Source: Panax quinquefolius
Lineage: Eukaryota > Streptophyta > Magnoliopsida > Apiales > Araliaceae
Assembly: GCA_020205615.1 (NCBI GenBank)
Contig: JAINUW010000512.1
Span: 372,001 to 436,000 of the forward strand
Length of the DNA: 64,000 nt
Direction of reading: 5' to 3'
Part shown: positions 33,358 through 44,619 of the stretch, in pieces
Layout: every line of letters starts with the position of its first letter
Position numbering within the stretch: the stretch's first letter is position 1
Notes under the pieces: generated by a model
What the model was told of the DNA's origin: nothing
The model's input: only the letters and a program-made list of their open reading frames with translations
Databases searched by the model: none
Position numbers and translations under genes: made by a program

Positions 33358-34519
33358 TGTAAGACCCCAACTTTTTATTAATAAAATTGAATTTCCTCTA
33401 ATTATTATTGTGAATAATTAGGTGTTAATTTGATATAATGCTTTAGTTATGGGTGAAATGTGTAACATTTGCAAAATAAGTAAGTGGTTATAAAATATTC
33501 ATTGTCGGGGAATATTCGTTTGGTCGTGGAATATTCTTGCTGTCGGGGAATATTCGTACGATGGCGCAGCCATTTGTGGGCCCCATAACAGAAAATGGTA
33601 GGATGAAGAAAATGACAAGTTTGAGTTTTTACAAATAACGACATAGTTATTCTGAATTAACTTTGTTGGAATACTAAATTGGTTAAAATCTGATGTCTGG
33701 CGTGGTTGATAGTAGTACACTATATTGCACAGTATTTTTGAATTATTGATTCTTACGTAAGAAAGCACTACTCAATAATTGTTACAGTAATTACTGTTCA
33801 GTATTTTATTTTATTAATTCAATAATTGCTACGTTGATATTTTATATTATTGTTGTTTCAATAATTATCACTACACAATATTTTCCATTATCAGATCAAT
33901 AATTCATATTATTTGAATAATATTATTAGATATCATTATTGGCAATGTTTAAGGAAGTTCTATCTAGAAAAGGGGTTTGGTCACCTAATTGCGCGCTAGT
34001 AAGGAGAAATCCTTATCAGAAAGCCCCCTCTTTCCTGAGAACGACCTGGTTGTCATAATTGTGATTCTGTAATATTATTTGTGAATAATTAATTATTCAT
34101 TTATATGATAAGAAAATATTTATTTTATATGGAAATAAATGAAGGAATTAATGTTGATATGTTTTATCAGTATTTTGTCAGAATGGAGGTATTAAAAATC
34201 ATCCGTATGTGGATTTCGGGCATTTTCTGTTTCGAATTTGGAAAAACTTTCTTCTACAAAGTTGTAGAGAATTAAATTTCCTATGGAATAAACATAAAAT
34301 TCATATTTTTTTGATAAAAGGGCTATTTATTATGAATTATTGAAGTTGCTGATTATTGTTTAAATTTAAAAGCGTTTTGAAATTTTCTAGAATGGGTGGG
34401 CCCTACTTTTGGTTGGTGAGAAATGTCTAAAGTTTTATTTCAAAAATGGTGTGCGTGAATAGTAATAGATAAAGCCATCGAGTGACGAGTTAATCTGCTT
34501 TGGCGTTCTAAGCATTTTT

Positions 34520-34529
34520 CTATAAATAG
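34520..34529 (+). promoter_or_regulatory. TATA box of LTR C
   Basis: CTATAAATAG followed by GTGCTTAG, as in LTRs A and F. Confidence 0.65.
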
Positions 34530-34789
34530 GTGCTTAGTTAAATTGAAAATCACCGAGAATCATAAGTTTTCTCTCTATATTATCGGCGTATTTTGTGAGT
34601 GTTTAGATACTTTGAGAGTTGCTATTTAGTGCAAGTTTCCTTGACGTTATATATCGATATTTAGAATGTAAGTACTATTCTTTTGATGTAAGGGATGTTA
34701 TTTTCTTCGTAAATGATATTATTTCGTTCAATATCATTATGCTGGAATATTGATATGAATTTTATTGTGAATTTTTTACCTTTTCATGT

Positions 34790-35030
34790 CGAGGTTACTA
34801 TTCATGTATACGGCACTATTCATAAATACGGTACTATTCATGAGTACTATTCACGAAGTATGATTTTTCTTATGGAATTTTTTACCTTTTCATGTTGGGG
34901 TTACTATTCACGTATATGGCACTATTCATGTGTACGACACTATTCATAAATACGACACTATTCATAGAAAAGTCTTTGATTGTATCCATGTCTATTCACA
35001 AATATGACACTATTCACAAATAATGATATT
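34790..35030 (+). repeat. TATTCA minisatellite in LTR C
   Basis: About ten copies of (G)(G/A)CACTATTCATAAATACG-type units of about 18-20 bp, in two blocks separated by a repeat of GGAATTTTTTACCTTTTCATG. Confidence 0.85.
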
Positions 35031-35224
35031 CATGTCTATTATGGTTACTATCTTTGATTGTATCCATGTTTTGATCTTCATTCTTGAATTTTACTCCACT
35101 ATGGTTTATTACAGAGTATTTTTGAACTTGGATTATCTAAAGTACGAATCCCTAATTTTTGTTCTTTTATCTCACTAGATACGTTTCTTTAAAATATTTT
35201 TCATCATCCTCAGTCCTAAATGGT

Positions 35225-35385
35225 GATATAACTGAATATCTTTGGCCTGTAGTGCAAAGATGAATGATTATCTGATGAATATCTTTGGCTCGTAGTGCAA
35301 AGATAGACAAGTGTTGAGATGAACATGTCAACTGGTGTTACAAATGAATATCTTTGGCCTATAGTGGAAAGATGAATATTTGATT
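35225..35385 (+). repeat. GGCC-loop hairpin array in LTR C (3 units)
   Basis: ATCTTTG-GCCTGTAGTG-CAAAGAT and two variants (loops GCTCGTAGTG and GCCTATAGTG). Each is an exact or near-exact 7-bp stem. Confidence 0.8.
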
Positions 35386-35937
35386 TAAGATGTATATTGA
35401 TTGATGTTACAGGGATAAAATATTGATGATAAACTTTTAAATTCATAGATGATAGTAGATTTCATTCTCTACTTAAATTTTTTAATGAATTGTTATTTTC
35501 GCTGCGAATATTGATCTAAAACTGGTTGTCCATTATATTTTATCTGATTTATTGAAGGCTAACGATAATTTGTTGTACATTATCTCAGTCATAATATTTT
35601 TTACAGGGCTAGTTGAGCTCACCCTTTCCCTTTTTGTTCCATTTTTCTTCTCAGGAGGCGAGAATTTAGCGAGAACTAGTCGGGATGTGGAGTGATGGGT
35701 CCAGACAGTTGTTTTAGCAGTCCTCACTATTTTATAAAATAGTGTATCAATAATTATAATGAGGACTTATTTGAGTTTGAATACTGTCTAGAAGAAAATA
35801 TTTGTATTTAAACTCATAGCATATGTGTTGTCGTATTTTGCACGACAATTGTAATAATGAAGTTGTAGTTGTTTTCTGTACCATGTATTTGGTGACTCAG
35901 AATGTGTTGTGTGGACCTATTTTGGGGGCGTCATAGT

Positions 35938-35954
35938 TGGTATCAGAGCTTAGG
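35938..35954 (+). other. Primer-binding site, element C
   Basis: TGGTATCAGAGCTTAGG, exact initiator tRNA-Met complement in the first 12 bases. Confidence 0.95.
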
Positions 35955-36131
35955 GATATGGTCTCTGGCGGAGATCGGGGAATAGAACTAGGAGGGGAGA
36001 GACGAGTAAATCCTTTGCTAGTGTGTCTCACCTAAGCTTATTTGGTATCTAATTCGTCGGTCAGAAGATAGGGATAATGTGTGGTATGTCAATTTCTTTA
36101 ATTAACCCTTATTTTATGGCAGTATTTGAGA

Positions 36132-37230
36132 ATGGCAGCTGAAAATGTTAACAATGGAGTGAATGAGGCCCGTGGAGACACCTCTAATCACCAACCGGAG
36201 AGGGCGTGTAACATGAAGACAATATTCCTCCTGTAAACAACACTATCGAACAAACGATGAATGATGGGATGTTTAGAAGTTTTTTGCATGTTATGCAAAA
36301 TCAGATGAGGGAGACTCGTGTACAAAATACGGGTGGAAATGATAACAATGCGCGACTTGTCACAGCCAAGCAGTTCAAAGAGTTGGGACCACAAGAATTT
36401 GTGGGAAAGCCGGATCCGATCAAAGCAAAAACATGGGTTAAGCAAATTACCAAGATATTAGATGTCTTGGGATGCACGGAGGAACAGAAGGTTTCATTCA
36501 CCACCTTTATGTTAAGTGGTGAGGCGGATTACTAGTGGGAATCGTGAAGTGTACCTGACCGTACCGCACTCAATATGTCTTGGGAAACGTTTCAGAAACT
36601 GTTCAATGACAAGTACTTTTCTAAAAGTATTCGTCATATGAAGGAGGTAGAGTTTATTAGACTGGAACAAAACAACATGATTGTGTCCCAGTACGAGGCT
36701 AAGTTCGCAGAGTTATCCAGGTTTGTACCTCATTTGGTAGAGAATGAGGAACGTATGACGCGGATGTTTTTGAGAGGTCTGAAACCTGAAATTCTGCAAT
36801 TTCTTATTTCTCACAAATTTTCTCTATATTTAGATGTTCTGAACATGATTCAATTATTAGGACGAGATAATGAGTATGTTCAACCAAGGGAACACAACCA
36901 GGGTCATACCAGTGGTAGCAGTCATCAGAGCAATGACAACCAACGGGGAGAAAATATCTGGACTAAAGCGGTAACCACTCTGGTGGTAATGGTGGCTATA
37001 ATAGTAGAACAAGCGAGTCGAGGGGGGAGATTTCAAAAAGAGAAGGTACAATAATGACAACGTGAAGGCGTCATCACCAAGCTATTTCTGGGGAGGAGAA
37101 CGATCATTGGTTGTATGTTATAAATGCGGGAAAGAGGGACACATCAGCCCAAACTGCCCACAACAATCCAAGGTGTGTTATAACTATGGAAAGGAAGGTC
37201 ATATAGCTAGATTTATTTCTGTAGCAAAAT
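36132..37230 (+). pseudogene. Element C gag with two zinc knuckles
   Basis: ATG at 36132 (MAAENVNNGVNE), frameshifted near 36210. Open again at 36257-36535 (MMNDGMFRSFLHVMQ region, then FKELGPQEFVGKPDP), stop TAG at 36533 in place of a tryptophan codon, and open at 36575-37054 with SWETFQKLFNDKYFSKSIR, EVEFIRLEQNN, FAELSRFVPHL and MFLRGLKPEILQFL (retrotransposon gag family). After another frameshift, the first knuckle [14 protein letters not shown] is intact at about 37111. The second reads [13 protein letters not shown], with cysteines replaced. Gag packages the RNA. Confidence 0.88.
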
Positions 37231-37239
37231 AAAGTCCAG

Positions 37240-37903
37240 CGGGGATGGTGACTCCAAAGGCTGTCTCGAACAAGTCAAAGTCGGTGGTTCCTGGAAGAGC
37301 GTTTGTCATGACTTCCCAAAACGCGAGGAACCCGAACGAGGTGATCACGGGTAAGCTAAACATAAACTCTTGCGAAGTTTATACCTAAATAGATACCGGT
37401 TCTACCAATTCTTTTATCTCTCCTGCTTGTGCTCAATGTTTGAACTTGACTCCAGAGAAAATAGACTTTAACTTATCTGTTTAAACTCCGTTAGGAGAAA
37501 ATTTTGTTACATCCACTGTTTATAAATATTGCTTGATCCAAGTTGGCACCATCACATTACCTGTCGATCTTATTTCTTTGAAAATACTTGCATTTAATGT
37601 GATTTTAGGGACTGATTGGTTAACCACTCATCATGCTAAAATTGATTTTTTTAAGTAAGGTTGTTAGTTTTCATATTCCTAACCAACTTTGTTATGCGAA
37701 TTCAAGCAACCAAACCACTAAAGTCAATCATTGTCATATCAAGCCATAAAGTCATTCGTTTATTGAAAAACGGATGTCAAGCTTTCTTAGAGCATGTCAT
37801 GGACTTGAGCAAAAATACGTCAGTTTTGAATAATATTTCTGTTGTTAGTGAATTTTCTGACGTATTTCCTGAAGAACGTCCCGATCTACCCCCAGAACGT
37901 GAA
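37240..37903 (+). pseudogene. Element C protease and pol start, cut by element D
   Basis: The protease active site region reads IDTGSTNSFISPACAQ (about 37390), with stops on both sides, followed by TLPVDLISLKILAFNVILGTDWL and then a frameshift at about 37652. The open stretch 37661-37984 is real only to 37903 (SVVSEFSDVFPEERPDLPPERE); after that it runs into LTR D. The RT, RNase H and integrase of C are not in the window. Confidence 0.85.
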
Positions 37904-38648
37904 TGTAAGACCCCAACTTTTATGAATAAAGATGAATTTTCTATAAATATCATTTTTGAATATTATGGAATGAATTTGATATAATGTTATAGTTGTGGGT
38001 AATATTTATAAATTTTGCAAAGTACGCAAGTTGTTATATAATATTCGATTGGTTGGGGAATATTCGTACAATGGCACAATCATTGGTGGACCCCACAACG
38101 GAATTATTGTCGGATTGAGAAAATGACAAAAATACCTAATGAAAATAAAGGCGGAAATTTTACTGTTAACTGTTGAAACACCCGGTGTTAAAAGTAAAGA
38201 CGATGTCTGGCGTAGTTAAAGATGACACTGCGGTATTGATTATTGATGCTTATGTGATAAGTCACTCGGTTTTGTTTTATTGGTATTATTAATGTAATAA
38301 AAGCAGAAAAGCTTTTTATATAAAGCAGAATACTTTTATAAAGTTATTCGTTTTATTAGAGCTAATAGTAAAACCTTTTTATATAAAAAGCAGAATACTT
38401 TTATAAATTTATCATTTTTTATTAGACAATAATTAGAATATATTATATTTTATTATGCATAGTGTTTGCATATTACACATATAGTGTTTGCATAGTAAAA
38501 TCTTTTATAAAGTTATTAGGTTTATTAGATTATAAATAGAATATATTATATTTTATTTAAAAGATTTTGCTTTTAAATATGGACCGTCAGATTAAAGTAA
38601 ATCAATCTGGACCTTTCATGAGTTAGTTACTATATACGGTCCATTTTT

Positions 38649-38658
38649 CTATAAATAG
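38649..38658 (+). promoter_or_regulatory. TATA box of LTR D
   Basis: CTATAAATAG followed by AAGCTCATTCCTTCATT, shared with the B and G LTRs. Confidence 0.65.
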
Positions 38659-38834
38659 AAGCTCATTCCTTCATTATTTCTTACGAATTCACTTTGAAAC
38701 TCAGAGAGAGAAATTATAGAGAAGTTATATAGAAAAGTATTCCGCTCCTTCCCTACTCTTATATTCAGTTTCTTTTACGGTAAGGGATATTATTTGTTGT
38801 ACTCGTTAGTGGTATTCCTTCTTTCTTATTGGTG

Positions 38835-39235
38835 AAATTCTTTTGTTATTCCATTCTTTATTATTACATTGGAATAACTTTGTATCTGTGAGGATACCTA
38901 TACTTGGTGAAATTCTTACATTATTCCATTATTTATTATTACATTGGAACATCACATGCATGCGCGTTTCATGGGGACTGGTTCCATTCTTTATTATTAC
39001 ATTGGAATATCCTATATCATGCTTTTTCGTGGGACTGGTTCGATCTTTATTATTACATTGGAATATCACATCGTGCGTTTTTTTATGGGACTGGTTCCAT
39101 TCTTTATTATTTTGTTGGAATATCGTATGCATGCATTTTACATGGACACGGTTCCGTTATTTATTATTACATTGGAATAACACATGCATGCGATCTATCG
39201 CATACTTGGTGATTTCTTTTGTTATTCCATTCTTT
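38835..39235 (+). repeat. Hairpin minisatellite in LTR D
   Basis: Five to six units of 60-85 bp. Each contains (T)TTATTATTACATTGGAA(T/C)A(A/T)C and GGGACTGGTTCCATTC. In several units TTATTCCA pairs with TGGAATAA around a TTCTTTATTATTACAT loop. The long open frames through this block are translations of the repeat, not genes. Confidence 0.85.
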
Positions 39236-39477
39236 ATTATACTCAGTTGGTTAAAACTTTAACTTATATACTCAATGAAATTAGTGGAATATCCTTGATA
39301 TTTGCGCTTCATCCATTATCTTTTCATGGAAATATTCTTCTGAGCATTTTTGAATTTTACTCTACAAAGAAGTATCATGTTGACAATTTGGACGTTATTA
39401 GTTCTGGATAAATTAATTCTTGAACTTGTTTTATTGAATTCTTATATCATTGTCATCATCCTCATGTTTATATTTTG

Positions 39478-39735
39478 TTGAAAGTCATACGTGGCCTATA
39501 GTGCATAGATGGACTTGGTATGATTATGAAAGCGAGGATTATTTGGTGTAATCATGGTAGTAATGTTACAAATGATGTGGAAAAAGTTCTCGTTGGCGTG
39601 TAGTGCATTGATAGGCAGTTGTTGGCATGATCATGAACATTGATGAATACGAATATCCTTGGGCGTAGTGCATGGATAATTTGTGTTTGTGATACTAATG
39701 AATATCCTTGGTAGTAGTGCGGGGATGATGTGGAT
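39478..39735 (+). repeat. GGCC-loop hairpin array in LTR D
   Basis: Four units: AAGTCATACGTG/CATAGATGGACTT, a CTCGTTG/CATTGATAG unit, ATCCTTG/CATGGAT and ATCCTTG/GCGGGGAT, around loops of the GGCC.GTAGTG type. A second hairpin type (ATGATTATGA...GTGTAATCAT) lies at 39520-39558. Confidence 0.75.
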
Positions 39736-40247
39736 TATTTATTAAAATTTGAGTCTCGGTGATAAAAGTCATGAAAAACCTTTTAAATCATAGAAGATAG
39801 TAGATTTTATTCTCTACTTGACTCTTCTAATGGATTGCTTGTTCAGCTGTGATTAAACTTGATGTTTGTTATATTTTATCGGTTTAACACTATTGAAGGC
39901 TAATGATAATTTATTACGCATTATCTTAGTCTTAATATTTCTTCTTGGGCTAGTTGAGCTCACCCTTTCTTTCACCTTTATTCTCTTTGAAATGAGAATA
40001 TATTTGGGACGAGTCGGGGGCGAAGTGATGGACGGATGATAGTATTAGTAGTCCTCACTATTACATTAAATAGTGTGATATTAAATGTAATGAGAACTTT
40101 TTACGAGAGGGATATTGCCTAGAAGGCGATATTTGTATTAAAACTCATGACTCTCTTGTTGTATATTAAAGATTGTATTTGTATTCTGTACCATGTATTT
40201 GGCGACTCAGAATAGGTGATGTATACCTATTTTAGGGGTGTCCCAGT

Positions 40248-40264
40248 TGGTATCAGAGCTTAGG
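40248..40264 (+). other. Primer-binding site, element D
   Basis: TGGTATCAGAGCTTAGG, exact initiator tRNA-Met complement in the first 12 bases, 2 bases after the LTR. Confidence 0.95.
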
Positions 40265-40434
40265 GATATGATCACCTGGCTAAGATGTGAGACTAGAACT
40301 AGGAGGGGAGAGATGGGAATTCCTTCGCTAGTATGACCTACCTAAGTTTTTTTTGGTATTTAATTGGTCGGTCAGAATATAGGGATAATATGTTACATGT
40401 CAATTAACATTTTGTTTTGTGGTAGTATCTAAAA

Positions 40435-41560
40435 ATGACATCCGAGAATGTTGAGAATAGCAATGGAGCACAGGCGACCGTTGATTCACCACATATCAAT
40501 AATCAGGATAATGTGGATCAGGAAGGCGACAATCCTCATGCAAACAACAACACTGATCGAATGATGAATGATGGAATGTTCAGAGGCTTTATGCAATTCA
40601 TGCTACAGCAGGCGAGAGCGGCTCCTTTCCAAAATGTCGGTGGAAACACTGGAAACTCTCGGACGGTCACCACTAAACAGTTCAAGGCTGGGACCACGAG
40701 TTTATTGGAGAGCCAAAACCACTTAAAGGCGGAAGCATGGATAAAGCGAGATCACCAAGATATTTGATGTCTTGGGATGCTCGAGGAGCAAAAAGGTTCC
40801 CTTCACGCCTTTATGTTGCGAGGAGAGGCGGATTCTTGGTGGGAATCGAGTAAAAAGCGTACTCAACTCGCTGCCTTACTAAAAATGTCTTGGGAGAAGT
40901 TTCAAGAACTATTCAACAGTAAGTACTTTCCGAAAGTATTCGTCACATGAAGGAGGTGGAGTTCATCAAGTTGGAGCGAGAATAATATGGCCAGTGTCGC
41001 GATGATGAAGCTAAGTTTACTTAGAGTTGTCGGTTTCGTCCCACTTGGTGGATAATGAAAGAGAATGACGCGTATATTTTTAAGAGGTTTGAAGTCGCGG
41101 ATATCGTCAACATCTTATTTCTCATAAACTATGTTTGTATTGAGATGTTGTAAATAGGGCTCGATTAGTGGAGTAGCGATAATGAGTTACTTATGACCAA
41201 AAAAGCGGTACGCAAAATGATAATACCAGTGAGAGCAGTCATCGAAGCGGTGACAACAAGCGTGGAGGGAATCAACAAGCCAGAAATAGTAACCACTTCG
41301 GTTGTAATCAGGGCCAAAGCAATAAGAATGGACATTTCAAGAAGTGGAGATTCATTAATGATGGAAAGACGCGTCAAAGACCTGACACCGGTTGTTAAGG
41401 AAGGAGAGCGACCACTATCATATGCTTCAAATGCGGAGGGGAAGGACACATCAGTCCAAACTACGTGATGCCGTCCAAAGCATGTTATAATTATGGAAGA
41501 GAAGGTTACTTAGCCCGATTTTATCGTTCACCGAAGACAAGTTCAGCTGGAATAGAGGCA
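40435..41560 (+). pseudogene. Element D gag
   Basis: Open from the ATG at 40435 for 110 residues (MTSENVENSNGAQ, MMNDGMFRGFMQFMLQQ, TTKQF), then frameshifted at about 40690. The capsid core 40800-41130 is in pieces. At about 41428-41520 the zinc knuckles read CFKCGGEGHISPNY and CYNYGREGYLARFY: four metal ligands are changed, the cysteines by Cys-to-Tyr changes (G-to-A) and the second histidine to tyrosine. Element G keeps the same knuckles intact. Confidence 0.85.
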
Positions 41561-42292
41561 CTAAATGCCGTCCCAGAAAAGTCAAAGCCGGTAGTGCAAG
41601 GGAGAACGTTTGTTGTGACCTCCCAGAAAGTAAGGAAAACGAATGAGGTCATCACGGGTAAGCTTATCATAAACTCTAGCGAAGTCTATACTTTATTTGA
41701 TACCGGTTCTACCCATTCTTTTATTTCTCCTACTTGCGCTTAACGATTAAATTTGACTCCGGAGAAATTAGACTTTGACTTATCTGTGGAAACTCCGTTG
41801 GGAGAAACCTTCATTACATCCACTGTTTATAAGTCTTGTTTGGTTCAAATCGGTACCCTCACATTACCTGTCGATCTTATTTCATTGAAAATACTTGCAT
41901 TTGACGTGATTCTAGGGATTGATTGGTTAACTACTCATCATGCTAAAATTGATTATTTCCATAAAGTTGTTAGCTTTCATATTCTTAATCAACCTATTAT
42001 GCAAATTCAAGCGACCAAACCATTAAAATCAATCATGATCATCTCAATCCGTAAAGCTATTCGTTTATTGAAAAACGGATGTCAAGCTTTCTTAGCTACG
42101 TCGCGAGATCTAAACAAAAATACGTCGGTTTTGAATGATATTTCTATTGTTAATAATTTTCTAACGTATTCCACGAAGAACTTCCCGGCCTACCCCAGGC
42201 GTGAAATTGAATTTTGTATCGACCTTGAACCCGAGACAAAACCCATTTACAATGTCCCATATCGAATGGCTCTATTGAACTTGAGGAGTTAA
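41561..42292 (+). pseudogene. Element D protease and pol N-terminus
   Basis: Active site FDTGSTHSFISP at about 41697, then a TAA (41742-41744) where relatives have a sense codon. The frame resumes at 41753-42292 with TLPVDLISLKILAFDVILGI, WLTTHHAKIDY and the link to [22 protein letters not shown]. It ends in a frameshift at about 42275. The protease cuts the polyprotein. Confidence 0.88.
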
Positions 42293-42960
42293 AGACCCAG
42301 CTGCAGGAATTGTTAGACATTGGCTTTATTCGTCCTAGTACTTCTCCTTGGGGTGCTCTGTTCTATTCGTGAAAAAGAAAGATGGGAGTATGCGACTTTG
42401 TATTGATTATCGGGAGTTGAATCATGTCACCATCAAAATAGGTACCCATTGCCACGTATTGATGACTGTTTGACCCGGTTGCAGAGGAGCAAATTCTTTT
42501 CAAAGATTGATCTTCGTTAGGATATCACCAATTGAAGATTAGAGCAGATGACATTCCAAAAGGCGGCTTTTCGGAACTCGATGCGGGCATTATGAATTCC
42601 TAGTCATGTCCTTTGGATTGACTAATGCTCCTCTTTGCCTTCATGGATATGATGAGCCAAGTATTGAGGAATATTTGGATCACTTTGTGGTCGTCTTTAT
42701 TGATGACATCCTTATTTATTCCAAAAGCCATGAAGATCATGAACAACACTTGAGGTCGACACTCCAAAAGCTTCGTGAATACAAGCTTTATGCCAAGTTG
42801 AAGAAATATGAGTTACGGCGAGGAAATAGCATTCCTTGGGCACGTAGTATCAAGTCATGGAGTATCATTGACCCGGTAAAGATTGAAGCAATTCAAAGTG
42901 GGGAGCAACCTAAATCGATGATAGAAATGACGTAGCTTTCTCGGCTTTAATTTGGTTATT
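42293..42960 (+). pseudogene. Element D reverse transcriptase
   Basis: The N-terminal block [19 protein letters not shown] (42300) is followed by several frame changes through the fingers region. The palm is open at 42606-42935 and carries MSFGLTNAP, the catalytic [12 protein letters not shown] (about 42700) and EHEQHLR-type sequence. Catalytic aspartates are retained, but the polypeptide is broken at least five times. Confidence 0.88.
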
Positions 42961-43540
42961 ATCGGAGATTCGTGGAAGGATTTTCTCGAATAGCTACTCC
43001 ATTAACTCAGCTGACTCGGAAAGATACAAAGTTCGGTTGGAGCGAAGAATGTGAGAAGAGTTTTCAAGAACTTAAGAGGAGACTCATTTCAGCACCTGTT
43101 CTGACAATAGCATCTGGCTTGGAGGGATTTGTCGTCTACAGTGATGCTTCGGGTAAAGGGTTGGGATGTGTTCTCATGGAACAAGGGAAAGTCATAGCCT
43201 ATGCCTCAAGATAACTCAAAGAATATGAGAGGAATTATCCTACTCATGACCTAGAGTTAACAGATGTTGTCTTCACACTTAAAATTTGGAGGCATTACTT
43301 GTATGGGGAGAAGGTGGAGATCTTTACGGATCATAAAAGCCTCAAATATTTCTTCACTCAAAAGGAACTCAACATGCGACAACGACGTTGGCTTGAATTG
43401 TTAAAAGATTATGATCATACCATCAATACCATCACGAAAAGCGAGCGTGGTAAGCGGCGCATTGAGTAGAAGATCGTATGCAAGTTCGAGTTCGATATTG
43501 TCAACCAAAGGCCCATTTTGTGTGACTTGCAAAGGATGGA
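42961..43540 (+). pseudogene. Element D RNase H
   Basis: Open at 42972-43214: FSRIATPLTQLTRKD, LTIASGLEGFVVYSDASGKG (first catalytic aspartate in YSDAS), GCVLMEQGKVIAYASR, then a TAA. The same frame continues past it with [40 protein letters not shown] and [14 protein letters not shown] frameshift follows at about 43440. Confidence 0.88.
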
Positions 43541-44460
43541 GATAGAGTTAAAGACTCAGGGGACCCATGTGATGATGGCGAATATCTGAGTAGAGCCGAC
43601 TTTAATTGATAAAGTTAAAATTTGCTCAAGCTTCTGACGGACTGGAGGCGATGCGTATGAGGAAGAAAGTGCAAGAAGGTCTTTATATGCAGAAAGCAAG
43701 AATCGATGAAGAAGGAATAGTTCGAGTCAACTCCGGACTTTGTGTTCTAACGACCACGATTTAAAGTATAAAATCATGATGGAGGCACATAACACACCTT
43801 TTGCAAGCCATCCTAGGAGTTCCAAAATGTATCATGATATTAAATACATACATTTTGGTGGAGCAATAAGAAGAGAGAGATATCGTTGTTTATCTCAAGG
43901 TGTCTAACTTGTCAACGAGTTAAAGCGGAGCATCAAGTACCAAAAGGTCTATTGCAACCACTTGAAATTCTAGAATGGAAGTGGGAGCACATTACCATGG
44001 ATTTCGTTACCGGTCTTCTTAAGGTTTCTCAAGGTATAGATGCGATTTGGGTCATTGTTGATAGATTGACCAAGTCTACTTATTTCTTACCGATACGAGA
44101 AACTTATACACTTGAACGTCTTGCTCGTATGTACATAAATGAGATTGTAAAACTGCATGGTATGCCAGTATCCATAGTTTCTGATCGAGACCCAAGATTC
44201 ACTTCACGATTTTGGGTTAGTTTGCAGAAAAGTATATGGGCATGATTTATGATTTAGCTCGGCATATCATGCTCGAGACAGACGAGATAGTCGGAGAGGA
44301 CTATTCAAACTCTTGAAGATCTATTAAGACTACTGTGTCCTTGATTTCAAGGAAGTTGGGACAAGTTCTTACCATTGGTGGAGTTTTCCTACAACAGCAG
44401 TTATCAAGCAAGTATTGGCATGGCTCCATTCAAGCGTTGTATGGAAAAAGTGTCATTCTC
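43541..44460 (+). pseudogene. Element D integrase
   Basis: The zinc-binding region (43800-43930) keeps HPRSSKMYHD-like and [11 protein letters not shown]. Open at 43886-44245: [13 protein letters not shown] (first aspartate), [18 protein letters not shown] and [13 protein letters not shown] (second aspartate). The segment with the catalytic glutamate (44280-44310) is out of frame. Confidence 0.87.
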
Positions 44461-44619
44461 GATTATCTTTGGGATGAGGTGGGTGAAGCAACGTTGTCGG
44501 AATAGGAGTTGGTACATATGACTACGAAAAAGATTCAAACGATCCCAAGAACGATATAAAATCTCACAAGATCGATGAAAAGAGTTATCTTGATCTTCAT
44601 TGAAAGGATGTGGAATTCG

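Larger units (their letters stand above)
33358..35933 (+). repeat. 5' LTR of element C
   Basis: TGTAAGACCCC...GGGGGCGTCA, 2576 bp. It has three GAATATTC copies (33505-33558), a TATA box at 34520-34529, a donor-like TGTAAGGG at 34687-34694, the TATTCA minisatellite (34790-35030) and three GGCC-loop hairpins (35225-35385). Confidence 0.9.
33358..37903 (+). mobile_element. Element C: chromovirus, 5' part (interrupted by D)
   Basis: 5' LTR, PBS, gag, zinc knuckles and protease, reading into the start of RT and stopping in the DLPPERE motif at 37903, where the TGTAAGACCCC end of element D begins. The remainder should resume beyond 64075. The flanking 5 bp on the left are TTAGC (33353-33357). Its LTR belongs to the A/F subfamily. 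Confidence 0.9.
37904..40245 (+). repeat. 5' LTR of element D
   Basis: TGTAAGACCCCAACTTTTATG...GGGGTGTCCCA, 2342 bp. TATA box at 38649-38658, donor-like ACGGTAAGG at 38777-38785, minisatellite at 38835-39235, hairpin array at 39478-39735. Confidence 0.92.
38780..40425 (+). other. Possible 5'-leader intron of element D
   Basis: Donor ACG|GTAAGG and acceptor TTTTGTTTTGTGGTAG|TATC, 10 bases before the gag ATG at 40435. Equivalent sites occur in element C (34688-36122) and A (6442-5052, minus); in B and G the acceptor AG is mutated. The intron would remove the minisatellite, the hairpin array and the PBS. Predicted from sequence only. Confidence 0.4.

Noticed and set aside
38843..39262. Long overlapping open frames with repeated SLLLHWNI / FIITLEY patterns, which look like a repetitive membrane protein
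   Set aside because: They are translations of the LTR minisatellite in all frames. The same happens in LTR G (52459-52897 and 59064-59485) and B. No start context or conserved protein.
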